Assembly (NCBI GenBank): GCA_963693085.1
Contig: OY856409.1
Span: 521,117,803 to 521,181,802, forward strand
From: Alisma plantago-aquatica
Taxonomy: Eukaryota; Streptophyta; Magnoliopsida; Alismatales; Alismataceae
DNA length: 64,000 nucleotides
Reading direction: 5' to 3'
The notes under the pieces were generated by a model. It had not been told where the DNA came from, made no database searches, and saw nothing but the letters and a program-made list of their open reading frames with translations. Every line of letters begins with the position of its first letter. Positions within the stretch are counted from its first letter, which is position 1. A program made the position numbers and the translations under genes. This document shows positions 45,605 to 58,235 of this stretch, piece by piece.

Positions 45605-47275
45605 TTTTTTTTGGTCGGTGAAAAACTCTGTTGCTATTGTGATTCCAAAACTTTAGGTACATCATAAGCGCACCCCTTAACCCTCCGAAGAGGATTACCA
45701 AGACAAAAATAAAAAGAAGAAACATAGGTCTTACGCAGAAGACCAAAACAAGAACAGAAACCCCAGATACAGAAGACAACACAAGAGCATCCATACAGAC
45801 AAACACTGGTAAGACCATCACCCTGCACAATAGAGGAGCTCCACTGACAGTATGAACACCCACAAAAAGTGCAGACTCTACCGACAGGCATAAGGCTACC
45901 AATTAAAATCCATACTTGTGCTCCTATGATGAGAACCACCTGAGCTCAGACTAACAAAACATTGATGAAGAGAACCATCATCAGCCACAAGATGCACCTG
46001 AGTGCAGCAAGACATCTCATCAAACTCCAGGAAGGAGTTCCAATCCAGGTTGAAGTAGAGAAAGCAATTCACAATGCAGGACCCTTCCATTAGCTGACCT
46101 TCAAATGATGTCCTTGAACTAAACACCAACCTGTCCACCACTGGCGTTTGCTTCAATCCCTGAAAGTGTGGGATCCAGGTGGGTATCCAGCCCCTCTTCA
46201 TCAAACACAAGTCACCTAATCAGGGACCCTGACTGCTAAACATGGTGTAAAAGCAGGAAGAAAGAAACAGGAGAAGACGATCAATCCACCCCTCTTCGAT
46301 CCCAAGCACAAGCAGCCATCAGAGAAGCAAGCTTGAATCCTCACGCTGCTGCTACCAGTTACATTTCGACTAACACCTTGAGGGTGTTCCATATGCTGAA
46401 ATAGGAAACACCGGACAACCACGCCTGAAGGGCATAGCCCACATGCTGCTGTTACCAGCGGAATTTCATCACCATAAAGGTGTTCCTTCTCGCTCAGGCT
46501 AATAGGGAATCACAGGGCCGAGATGGCAATCATCAAAGCAGAAGAGGGGACAAACAGGCTTCCGCCTGGTATGCGCCAGCACCTCAACCACCTTTCCACC
46601 AGTAGCAAAGCTAACCGTGAAACCATAAGCGCCCTCTACTCTATTGACCTCCCAGAACTGAAGAAGCCGCCGGGAATGAAGCACAGCCGCTCCTGTGACG
46701 GAGTCGGAATCCCAAACAGGGGATGAGACCCAAGAACTCGTCAGGGTGGACCTGGAGGAGAGCTCGAGTCCCAGTCTGCAGTGAGCCAACCAACAACATC
46801 GGTCGCCGAGACAACTGATGAGATCACAAACGAACAGACCTTCGTCGTCCTGGACGAACCAGGACTCTCTCGGAGAAGGGATTCAGGGGTGCCTGAGAAA
46901 TAAGGGAGAGACACCCCTTGGCTTCGCCTGCGAGAATGGGTTAACAAAACATGGAGCCCCAGATCTGGGATGGGAGGCTCGTCTCCCTCAGTCTCTCTTG
47001 AACTAGAAGGAGGTTGATTAGATCAACTATGCCACTCCACAGATCCGCGTCAGGCTTCAAGGTTTGTGTCATGTCTCCCCCTTCCTCCAGATCAGCCGAG
47101 GAGAAGGCCCCATCCGCGTCTTGACTCCAGGAAGCTGCAACAAACTTTGATCAGACCTCACCGTGGCATTGTGGATTCCAGGGGGAGGAAAGCGCTAAGA
47201 AATCGCTCCCATCCCCCAGCGGCGGCCGCCGGGAAGGTCTAGAGAGAAGGGAGAGCGGGTGCCCTAGAGAGCGGC
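45605..47275 (-). mobile_element. Short LINE-derived (non-LTR) retroelement copy, 1.67 kb
   Basis: The insertion is flanked by an exact 18 bp target duplication. Read on the minus strand it begins with a GC-rich leader (GCCGCTCTCTAGGGCACCC near 47275) and ends TTTTTCACCGACC plus a short A-tail (45611-45605), the layout of a target-primed non-LTR insertion. The interior has only broken short frames on both strands (for example 46789-46499 minus, GLELSSRSTLTSSWV), without endonuclease or reverse transcriptase motifs. A normal 5' truncation would have removed the GC-rich leader, so this is either an internally deleted LINE or a non-autonomous derivative. Confidence 0.7.
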
Positions 47276-50200
47276 CATGCATGACACCAAGTTACAAATG
47301 GTATGTCCCTAAATTCAGTAACAATGAAACCTGGGAAGCTTAATGGAAGAGTCAAAGCGTAGACTTGAAAATTCAAAGGTAGCCCAAATACCCTCATGCT
47401 TTAAAAAGTTGTCCAAAACATTATTTCTAACACAATCTTTGGAAGAACACTGATTGGGATCATATCAAGAGGAGACCTTTTTCTAATCTAGAGTATATTA
47501 GATAAAAGACTAGTAAACATTAGCAGACTGCAAATTGACAAGTTGTCCATCACTGCCAGCCCTAACAGTCCCAAAGAATTCTGTATGGGGGGCCTGGTAA
47601 CTCTGATTGCCTTCTACTTCCTATAGCCTTACGATCTATAAAATTTCAAGGAAAGCAAAGGGAGAAAATTCGTTGACATCAAGTACTTAATAATAGTGAG
47701 GGTCATCACACTAAAGAAGGACAAATACTATTATAGCTTGGCCAAGTTAGATATTCTACTATCTCTACTAGAAATGAGCCATTACGATGCTCATAAATAG
47801 ATCATCTGTAGATCTGATATAGATAGAATGCTATCAAGTACTACAAGAAGATTTGGATATTGAATGAATCAATAAGAGATCTAACGAAAGCTATCCAACC
47901 AGCAAGGAGAGAGAAATTAGCTGACCAACCCCACAAGGTAGTTTGAAAAAAGATGAGCTCAAGGTTGATATCTATAAATCCCCAAATGAAGGATGCAACC
48001 AGGATAGATCAACTGATACCAGTAGATCAAGTTTCCCCCATCCATGAGAAAGAAGGTGTTGATGTCTTCACCACCCAACCATCTTCACCAACTGATATAG
48101 GAAGGCTAGAGTCACATGACAAAAAGTCAAGTGAACAACCAAGGACCTCAAGTGGAGACCAGATGAAGGAAACCACTATGGAAAAGCAAGTGATAGAACC
48201 TGCAATCACTGACAAAGTAGGTGTAGAACAACCCACAGAGCCAGAGCAACCAACTCCATCCCAACATCAAATAAAGGAGGCAACACCTCTTCCAACATCA
48301 TATACAACAGACGTGATGACAAATCCCCCACATGAGGAACAATGATCAACAAGCCTTGGTGAGGAACTATGGTGTCACTTTGATGCCATGTGTGAGCTAA
48401 TACAAACCTCTTTATCTAATTTATCAAATATTTATTCTAGCCTGCAAGCACTAACCACGCAGGTAGAACGACTAGACGAGAGGACCAGAGCCCCCAATTT
48501 ATGTAGGAAGTTCTCCCCAACCATAGAGCTATGATACAAACAATGCAAGCAATGGCGGTAGAGATGGCGGGACTAAGAAGGGAGAGGGACAAGATGCAGA
48601 GTGATAGAGACGCAATGCGCAAGGAACACAAAGTGTTCCTATGAAAGTTACATGGAGGAGTGGTGAGCCAAAAAATGACCAAAGCATATAGCCAACCCTT
48701 TGCCATCACAAGCATCGTCGAGCCCACCAACTCAGTTCTGTACAAGGAGGAAGAAGCTAAAAGCATCCCCACTCCAAAAGAAAAAAACCACCATGACGAG
48801 CAACAAAATGTTGAAGAGCACATCCCATCAGTTTACACCAACATCACAGTGCAAGAGTTTGATTTAAACTATTCTGTCACATATGACAACCCTACTCTAG
48901 ACAATTGACCCGCAAAAGATCCACCTAGGTAAAAGGAGGATAGAAACAAGAACTCCATGACATGTTATTAAGTCACACTTACATGATACCTTGACGTGAT
49001 GAAGATAGGCATGGATATTGTAGATTTCTACCTACAGTTCCCTGAGCACAGCGAGCATAATGACACCTTGTACGATGGAAAGATGAAGGCCACACTCGAT
49101 GAATTAGGGGACGCAATGCTTGAAACAATGACATGAGATGTTGTAGTAAAAAACTACAATACCACTGTCACCTAAAATCACAACAACACATGTACAAAAA
49201 CCTAAGGTGGTAGCAAAGACAATGACACAACATGAAGATAATGCAAAAAACTTGTTGACAGAAGCATCGCGTGAAGAGATACATGGAGCAGACCTGATGG
49301 TGTAAGAAACAATAGTTATAGAAGGGACGTCTAACAAGAACAAAAGTGGACTCACATCCTTCTTTATGGGTGCACCAACTAAGGAACCTCCACCCCAGAA
49401 GAGGAATCAGGAGACCACCACTCCCTTGTAAGTTTACGAGAATGGACATGTCATCAGTGTCCCGAATTTCAAGCAATGATGTCCATGTTCTAGCATACAT
49501 CCAAGATGAAAATCTACCTGACACATATATTATATAAAACAAACAAGGGAGGAGATTAAATAGATAACACTTTATAGAAATATTATTGAAAAGAGCACGA
49601 GTCCACAAAATTCTATTCATGGTCCTTTGTGCAATGGTGCTAGAGGAGTTCCTCCATGCTGACAAGGCACAACCTGTCTTCAATGGCACAATTGCTTTAG
49701 AAAAATAGTTGTACAAGGGGAAATACAATACTAAATCAGTAAGAGAACTCCAGGCAGCTGTAGAATGACGAGGGGTAAAATTTGTCATATTTTCAGTCAA
49801 ATTAGTTAAAAATTGGGTACTAATAGTGGTTGATCTGTACAAGCGGATCATGAAAATCTACAATTATTGTGGCATCTAGCTACCATGTACTGCCCTAGTA
49901 TTCAAGAACAAAGATGCAAATGAAATTCAAAAAGTCTGCATTAGACTTTAGCACGCCATCCACAGAGTAGGCAGACACCACGTTGTAATTGGAAAATTTT
50001 CAATATCAGCACTAAAGTCCCCCAAGAAGAATAAGGGCCGGTAGATCGAACCTTCATCGTACTTCACATTATGGAAGTTTTTAATAAAGGCATTCCCTTG
50101 GAGGATCTCTTCCTTGAAGACATGCATGAACTTCGAGGTATATATGTGATGGACGACACCTATGACTTTTGTTTATTCAACGACCCAACAATGCCTCCAG

Positions 50201-50822
50201 ACATAGTGCCTTGTAGACTCCATATTGGGGTACCACTTCCTGATAAACATCTGTAGAGTGAATAATTGAAGACATGTTGGCTAGATCCTTCTGAATCAGA
50301 TCACGCATAGACATGGAAGGTGAGATGGCAAACAAAGGAACAACACCAGGACAAGGGTAAGCCACTGGAGCAGACAAAGATATGTCAACAACCTCCTATG
50401 AGCCTAGTGACTTCACATCCCCGAGCTATTCCAGGTTCAGCTACACAACTAGCAACAACAACACCATAAGAGGGAAAGATAGACAAAGAAGAACAACAAG
50501 AATCCCTACCTGAAGGGCAAACTTGGATAATTGAATCCAATTTCTCAAACTTTGATAGATGGTCATGTGAAGACCTATCTTTAGAGTCATTACAGTTGAT
50601 AATGAACAATTTAAAAGAAGATGAAGACATGGGAGAAGTCATATTTTAAAGGTATGACATTTGCATATTAAAAGATGATCTCTGTGAGACCCTGTGAGAT
50701 AATGGATATGTGACTGTGAGTGTAATGACAGCTTACCAGTCTCTGTTCGGGGATGGTATGCCAAATATATACATGGCATATTATCTGTTGATAGAATGCA
50801 TCATCCAGAATAAGAACTTTTC
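47276..50822 (+). other. Post-pol region of the old Athila-like element, part 2
   Basis: A mostly open but repeatedly interrupted plus-strand coding region. Segments that look protein-like are SITASPNSPKEF and GGLVTLIAFYF (about 47545-47620), the 130-codon frame 47953-48345, a helix-like stretch LIQTSLSNLSNIYSSLQALTT (48395-48470), KILFMVLCAMVLEEFLHADK (49605-49670), and MHELRGIYVMDDTYDFCLF (50122-50180). The long minus-strand frame 49168-49851 is the shadow of this region. Function unknown; this is the position of the accessory or env-like ORF of Athila elements. Confidence 0.4.
47953..48345 (+). pseudogene. Accessory-ORF fragment of the old Athila-like element, function unknown
   Basis: 130 codons rich in Pro, Thr, Glu, Gln and Lys with little hydrophobic content. 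I recognise no family. The same frame continues past the TGA at 48343-48345 into GEELWCHFDAMCELIQTSL and a predicted helical run to about 48540, so this stop is an interruption and not the natural end. The composition suggests a disordered linker of a structural or accessory retroelement protein. Confidence 0.4.
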
Positions 50823-50839
50823 TCATACTAGTACATAAA

Positions 50840-51405
50840 TGGTCTATAGCGTCGGTTTTTTTAAGCCTATAGCGTCACTTTTTAGCCGACACCTAAGTGG
50901 CCGTCGCTACAGTAATTGCTCTGTAGAGTCGATTTTTTTAACCCAAAAAATCTGACCTTGTATAGTAAACAACCGACCCTATAATCTCTCAAAAACTAAC
51001 CCAAATGAGAAATGAAACTGTACCTGAACCCTATAACGTCATTTTTTTAATAAATAACCGACTCTACAGATTATATCTAAGGACCTATAGCGTGTGTTTT
51101 CTTAAAAAACCGACGCTATAGGTGTTTGGCCGTTCAACGTAGAACGGCTGTGCTGCATAAAACGGTCATGTTGTGAAGAGGTAGAACGGCTGTGCACCCT
51201 AGCACGACCGTGTTTACTATAATAACACGTCCGTTCTATACGGCACGGCCATTCTACCATATCTCAACACAGTCATTCTATGTGGCACGACCGTTCTACT
51301 TCCTCCCAACACGGTCGTTTTATGCAGCATGACCGTTCTACGCTGAACGACCAAACACCTATAGCGTCGGTTTGTTAAGAAAACCGACGCTATAGGGTCG
51401 GATTT
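50840..51405. repeat. Left subterminal repeats and foldback of the CACTA element
   Basis: Motif CTATAGCGTCGGTTTTT or its reverse complement AAAACCGACGCTATAG occurs at least eight times, often as facing pairs about 35 bases long that would form hairpins. In addition, 51084 to about 51240 and about 51240 to 51396 form a long imperfect inverted repeat (left: ACCGACGCTATAGGTGTTTGG, then AACGTAGAACGGCTGTGCTG; right arm: CATGACCGTTCTACGCTGAA, then CCAAACACCTATAGCGTCGG). The loop region holds more TAGAACGGCCGTTCTA-like palindromes. Confidence 0.75.
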
Positions 51406-51688
51406 TTTTTTTTTAATTTCTACAGAAACTGAACAGAACAAAATAGAAGAACAAGAATATATAAGATATGGGAAAGGGGAGCATTGATGCTCAACCGTCA
51501 CCATTCCAAACCACACATTCATAACAAAAATGATTCATATATATTGAGTTGAGTACACATAGTCACATCATAATTTACAAAATGATAAATTGTAAGTATG
51601 AGATGATATATATTAAAAATGTCAGATACAAAAGTAAATATGAAAGAGTACTGAAACCACATACATAAATGGAACGTAACTGACATAT

Positions 51689-54600
51689 TTATTCTAATGC
51701 TATATTGACTTCATTTAGAAAAGCATCTGACCACTCTTCTCAGAATTCATTTAAGTCCTCACGTGTGTAAGGCTGAGTTGTAAAGATCTGTAAACAGAAA
51801 ATGCACATGCTAATATTTTATAAAATGACTACAACTCATTTTTAAATTTATGATGTTATTCTTTATTACCTGATCTATAGTCTGAATGTCATTTGATGCT
51901 TGTTTGACAATAGCTTGCATATATTTCATTACATAGTAGCCACAAGCCCAACCATTATTTTATATAGGACACTACAAATAATGAATTATACTTAATGTTA
52001 GTAACTACTATAAACAGAAGACTATAAGAGTTGACATATAAGAGTTGAAAATTAATACATATAAGACTATGAAGTTGTCAAAGTAGCTACCTTGACATTT
52101 TTCAAAGTCAATGTCCTTAATTTTGTGGGTATTTTTCTTCCGCCTTCACGAAAAGATTTTATACCCCTATCAAATTAAACGATAGTTGGTAAAATAGAAA
52201 TTCTAAATAGAAATATCATGTTGAAGCATTGACTATATTTATGCTTACACCATAGATGGCAATTTCAGTTTGTGACCCCTTGTTGTTTTTCCCATTGGGT
52301 CAAGATAATAAAGAGTCATCAATTTTGGGACAATCACCACTAATTCCCAATGTCTAGATCTGAGTAAGAATAAAACAAAAATTAAAATAAAATACATTTA
52401 TTCATTATTAAAATTATATTGAATAATAATACTTACTCGACGTCAAAAGGAATTAGGATAATTTCCTTTCCCATAGTAGCAAAATATTTGAATGCATCAG
52501 AGAAGTAATCACTCACTTCGTCAATATGTGTCTCCACCTGACTAGTGACCGAAGGAACTAAGAATCCAACATTCTTTATATCAAAGTTTGTGGCCTCAGT
52601 ATATACATGGCTGTTAAACATTTGTAATTATTTTCATATGTAGAAATAAGCTAAAAATGTATATTGGAATTTTCTATATTGATAGATCCTTACCTTATCC
52701 ATACTTCTAATATCGAAGTATTCAGCCAATCATAACGGAACAACTCTATAATATCATCAAGAAAAATATAATTGTCAAAGTCCCTCCCAGTTGCATCTTC
52801 TGTTAAATTGATCAACATTTGTAGTCCAGAGCTTTGGTTGGGTAAGTATCAACACAAACATTTACATTTACTTCCCAACTCGTCGAATGTGGATTCTGGA
52901 ATAATAGATGGCTTGGGCATAGGAGGACGACTAGTAGATTTTTTACTTTTTGGTTTGCAAACCTGTTAATTAAATTACATACTTCTATTAGACGAGTTCA
53001 TATATGCAGTCAAATATGAAAAACATGGTAGAATTCAAGTATACCTTTCATTGATAACCAAGTGTCTAAGCCAACCCACCATAGCACCTTCTGCTTCTTC
53101 AACTGTACTATACTCAAGATTAGGTATGGGTAGTGGTTTGTCCCCCATTCCGTCATACACAAGATGGATGGACACACGGCAAATGTCATTAGTAATTTGT
53201 TGGCAATGCAATGTTCCACCAAAGTTGTACACCTTGCCCGCTGCCACAAAATTATATTCTGGAACCTCCACTGCAAGTTTACAGTTCATACCAACCTAGA
53301 TTGAAATAAAATAGGTTATATAAGAAGAAGTAGAATAGATACCTATTACAACTATATATATTATCATATATCATACTAATAACACAACATATAGAACAAA
53401 AACTTACTACAAATTGTTGTGGTGGGTCATCAGGAGTGCTCCCATGACCTTCTACAACTGGAGCATGGGCTTGTACCTCATCACTTGAGAGACACACAGT
53501 ATGATAAGGTTGAGAAGGTTGAGTAGGCAGATATGAAGACATTATTTCTTTTACTTTCTGCGCTACTAATACTTCAACCTCCTCTTGTGTAAGACCTCCT
53601 GCACGACCTCTTTTAGATTGTGAAGGGCCAAAATAAGACTTGAATCCTATGCCAGCTCCTAATCCCCTAACACGGCCAGGATGCTCCTTCGTACCAAGCG
53701 CAACTGATAGTTCATCCATGTAGCCATTTGGGATGAACTTTCCTTCCTTCCTTTGCTCGTGGAGATCAATCTATTCATATATAGTTAATAAAAATATTAA
53801 AACACAATATCAATTAGATATAAATAAATCTAAGTTTTTGGGAGTTACTCTTTACTTAGTTTTGATAAACCTACCATCTTTTGTGCCACCTCCTTAGTTG
53901 CAGGGTTGACAATTTCACCTGGTCGATTCTTTCTAGCATCAATCCATGTCAAGTGTCGGGGTGGACGCTCAACTTGAGTTGTACTAGATTCTTCTCCAGA
54001 AGAGGATTGCTTCTCTTATAGTTGGTGGCGGAAGGCATAACCACCGGGCCCCAAGCGATGGTCATGCACATTTTTGGCCCGTCTTTCCTTTTGAGCCTGG
54101 TGGATAGCCTAATCATTTAAAATGAAGTATTTCAATTTAGACTTGGAAAACATGTATAAAAAGATTCACCTCCTTAATTGTATAAAATTAAAGATTCATA
54201 AAATACATCACAATCTTTATTACCTAAAACTCTTCCGATCTCCTAGCTGCAACAAATCTTTCCCACACCTCAGGATCTATAAAAATATATACATATGTTG
54301 CTTTCTTCTTTTGTTTAGGATTATCTATAAATTCCCTTGCGAGATATGTATTAAAACCCCTCCATCGTACACCACAACGTTGTAGCACTCTTTTCTTGTG
54401 ATCTTTTTCATTTAGATGAAAAACACCCTATACATACAAAAGAAGTAATTAATAATGTTGTTTTAAAAAGCAAGTAATTCCAAGCAAACTAAATTAGAAT
54501 CAATAGATAAAAAACATATTAAAATAATATCACTTCCACTCACAGATATATCTTTCCATATGAGGTCTTTTTTGGCATTAGGAACATCATGCCAATTTTG

Positions 54601-54834
54601 TATATCTATTGGCACCTTACTACGCGCAGTCGCCCCTACGTAATGCTTGAAAGCACTAGCATGTTCCCCAACAGGTGCTCCTGTGATATCAAACTGGAGT
54701 GGCAATTTCTCCCCTTTAGCCCTGAGCTCCTGCAGCCTATGCATTAGTGTGGGACCTCTACTTTTCTTAGCATCACCACTACCATCCTCATGGTGCTCAT
54801 GCTCATGCTCAGAATGTTCATCTTCACTCGCCAT
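51689..54834 (-). pseudogene. TNPA-like CACTA gene with a C-terminal Ulp1/C48 protease-like domain, multi-exon
   Basis: Exon 1 (54834 to about 54541) starts MASEDEHSEHEHEH and contains PLQFDITGAPVGEHAS and WHDVPNAKKDLIWKDI, then a GTGAGT donor. Later exons give VFHLNEKDHKKRVL and CGVRWRGFNTYLARE (54427-54240), HRLGPGGYAFRHQL and PPRHLTWIDARKNRPGE (54110-53880), then ALGTKEHPGRVRGLGAG (53700-53650), all typical of plant En/Spm-type transposase_24 proteins. Next comes CKLAVEVPEYNFVAAGKVYN (53290-53230). The last exons resemble the C48 cysteine protease fold: HWELVVIVP with YYLDPMGKT (about 52355-52240) supply the His and Asp regions and NNGWACGYYVMKYM (51971-51870) the Cys region. The final exon (51787-51689) ends FTTQPYTREDLNEF. 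Stops after FRHQ, at CPI-NN and in the last exon suggest decay. Exon limits are approximate. Confidence 0.7.
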
Positions 54835-54980
54835 TTTAGAACCTGCAAGTATACATGATAAAAAAAAAGTGATAATAAAAGCACAAGTGATAAGGTATAC
54901 TAGCTTGAATGATAATAAAATAAATAATTCAAGGAATACATGCCTTCACTCGCCATGTTCATCTAGTATTGGTTGAGTTG

Positions 54981-57900
54981 TTAGTCAAGGAAAATTCCTT
55001 CAGCATGGTCTTGACGTTTATAATATTCATCGGTGTTATCTTCAACATTTACACTTGGCAACCCAACTGAGAATGGGCTGGAATCATGATGCTTTTCGTA
55101 GTATTCTTCTTCATTTATAGGATCTACAGTAAACTATATTTTTCCATGAAGAATGAAATACTAATTTTTATTTGCCGGGTCATCAATATAGAATACTTGT
55201 TTTGCTTGGTCTGCCATGATGAATGACTCATCTTTCTCACCAATCTTTTCAAAATTCACCAATTTGAAACTCAACTCATCCACTAAAACTCCTTTGTTGT
55301 TGTCAACCCAATTACACCTAAATATAGGAACTCGAAAATTTGTATAGTCCATTTCCCATATGTCCTCAATGACGCCGTAATATGATATCTCAGCTTCACG
55401 TGGTCTTTTATCTTTGGCACTAGAAAAATACAACGAACAAGCTTTAACAGTGACCCCACTATTTTGAACTACACTACTTTCATCTTGACGCTTTGTGTAG
55501 TATGAAAATCCGTTTATGTCATAACCTTCATATGACATGACATCCATTTTTGGCTTAAAGGCGAGCCATTTTATGTTCTCAGCAGCATTATTCGGTGATT
55601 CAGATAGTTGATTAAATATTTTCTGTTCAAACCACCTAATAAATGTTCGATTATGCTCTCTTGGAAGCCACATTGAATTGGATCGCGGATGATTTCTCTT
55701 GATAAGATCATTGTGTTCTGTGATGTAGTTACGAACTTCGTCGATGTTGTGTAAAATATACAAATGTGCTTGTTCCCACAACTCACGACTGATTCCTTTC
55801 ACTCTTCCTCCCAGAGTTCCTTTGCCACAATAAGATCCAGTGTGATGGGAATTTTTTTGATCGCTACAAGTTTCATTGCAATTCAAAATATCATTACAAA
55901 AGTCCATCACCTCCCTAGCCATGTAATCCTCAACAATAATCCCTTCAGGACGATAACGATTCCGAACATCACCTTTAAAAACACTCATGTAGCGTTCAAA
56001 TGGATACCTCCAATGTAAGAAAATTGGACCCAACATCTTCACCTCCCTTGTAATATGTACTACAAGATGAACCATGATATCAAAAGATGAAGGAGGAAAG
56101 TACATTTCAAGCTGACACATGGTAACAATTACATCTTTCTGTAATTTATCGAGAGTATCAGGATGTATCACTTTATTGCATATTTCATTGAAGAAGAAAT
56201 AGAGTCTTGTGATTGCAAACCTTACATGCTTCGACAATATAGATCGAATAGCCACAGGTAAAATTTGTTGCATTAAGGTGTGACAATCGTGAGATTTGAG
56301 ACATATCAGTTTTAGATCCTTCATTGATACCAATCTATGAATATTAGAAGAGTATCCTTGTGGAACCTTAATATTATACAAGCAATCACAGAAAGTCTTT
56401 TTCTCCTTCTTTGACAAAGTGTAACAAGCCGGTGGCAAATATGTGTGGCGACCCCTGATCTCCACTGATAATTCTTTTCTTATACCCATTAATTCTAAAT
56501 CTTTTCTAGATTTGATGCCATCTTTAGTCTTTCCTGGTATGTTCAATAGTGTACCGATGATGCTATCACAAATATTTTTTTCAACATGCATGACATCAAT
56601 GCAGTGTCTAATTGCCAAAGATCTCCAATAAGGAAGATCCCAGAATATTGACCTCTTCTTGTATAGAGATTTGTCACATGTGAGTGTATGACTACTTGAA
56701 CTCTTTCCAAATTCATTAACAATATGTTTCACCCTATCATATACAACATTTCCTGGTATAGGTTTAGGAGCACTTTGTTCCTCCGTTGACCCATTAAAGG
56801 TTTTGTGTTGCCTTCGATAAGGATGCACTGGTGGGAGAAATCTCTGATGACTAAGATATATGATTTTACCACCATGTTTCAGTCTGATTGAATCAATATT
56901 TTCCTCACAAATAGGACATGCTTTGTAACCTTTTATGCTATATCCAGACAAATTTCCATAAGCTGGAAAGTCCTTAATCATGCAAAACAACATAGCATGC
57001 AAATTGAAGGTCTCTTTACGTGAAGCATCATATGTCATAATACCTTCTTCCCATAGTTTCATTAGGTCATCTATTAGAGGTTGAAGGTAAACATCAATAT
57101 CATTTCCAGGTTGCTTGGGCCCTGATATCAATATTGACAACATGACATACTTATTTTTCATACACAACCAAGGAGGAAGATTGTATATAACAATCATAAC
57201 AGGCCACGTGTTATGTTGGCTGCTTAATGTACCATAGGGATTCATTCCATCTGTACAGAGTCCAAGTCTTAAGTTTCTTGGTTCTTTACCAAATTGAGGG
57301 TATAATAAATCAATTTTCTTCCATTGTGGTGAATCAGATGCATGTCGTAGGATGCCATCATCATTGACCTTTAACTCCCCATGCCAAGACAAATTTTGTG
57401 CATCTTCTGTATTAGCAAATAAGCGTTGAAATCATGGTATTATTGGTAGATACCACATCACCTTGGTAGGAGAGCCATTTTTAGCCTTAGCTGAATTTGT
57501 GGTCTTATACCTTGACGCACCACATTTTGGACAATTTATTAAATTACTATAGTCCTTCTGAAATAACACACAATCATTTGGACATGCATGAATCTTCTTA
57601 GCCTCCATTCCCATTGGGCACATTATTTTCTTTGCTTGATATGTTGAAATTGGAAGCTCGTTGCCTTCAGAAAGAATTTCCTTTAACAAAGACAACAATG
57701 AAGTGAAACTCTTATCGCTCCACCAGTTTTGAGCTTTAAGAGTATATAATCGCATAACAACACTCAACCTCGTGAACTTAGTACAACCCTTATATAAAGG
57801 TTTTTCAGCATCATGGACTATGTTTGCAAATAAAGAAGGTGGATCAATGACATTGTCCCGACAACTGCGTAGCATCTCATCAACCATATCATCCTGAATC

Positions 57901-58235
57901 AGGTCATCCTGAATCGGTTCATCATTGAAATTATCATCATTATCTATATCTTCTATGCCACAACTATTAGTATCGAAATTTTTTGATCCATTATTAATTT
58001 TCTCTCCATGCCAATACCATTCATTATAACCTTGTATGATCCCATTGCATATGACATGATCCTTAATTTCCTCAGCAGTATCAACTTTCAAATTGTTACC
58101 ACAATTTCTACATGGACAATAGAACCTATATGTAGGTAGTTTCCTATGTTCCTCAGCAAATCTGATAAATTCATCAAGACCTTTGGCAAACTCTGGACTA
58201 CAACGGTTCTTGATAGACATCCAACTTCGATCCAT
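54981..58235 (-). pseudogene. TNP2-type CACTA transposase, near full length with three stop codons
   Basis: About 1,085 codons in one frame from MDRSWMSIKNRCSPEF. Codons 1-80 are the N-terminal transposase-associated region with the FYCPCRNCGNNL Cys cluster. Codons about 330-590 are the tnp2 family core (NTWPVMIVIYNLPPWL, LMKLWEEGIMTYD, YKACPICEENIDS, DVMHVEKNICDSIIG). About 650-780 resemble DUF4218 (ITRLYFFFNEICNKVI, LEMYFPPSSFDIMVHLVVH) and about 935-1000 DUF4216 (NFRVPIFRCNWVDN). TNP2 binds and cuts the element ends together with TNPA. The frame is broken by TGA at 57432-57434 (Arg to stop, a CpG change), TAG at 55161-55163 (probably Trp to stop) and TAG near 55135. It would otherwise end at TAA 54981-54983. 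No intron is obvious. Compared with the retroelements here it is very well preserved. Confidence 0.85.

Noticed and set aside
45570..46789. Minus-strand frames of about 70-110 codons inside the LINE copy, and their plus-strand shadows
   Set aside because: None shows endonuclease, RT or RNA-binding motifs; several overlap each other in different frames.
49168..49851. 227-codon minus-strand frame
   Set aside because: It lies opposite plus-strand text that fits the decayed post-pol reading frame, and its Cys/Phe/Leu-rich composition is typical of an antisense shadow.
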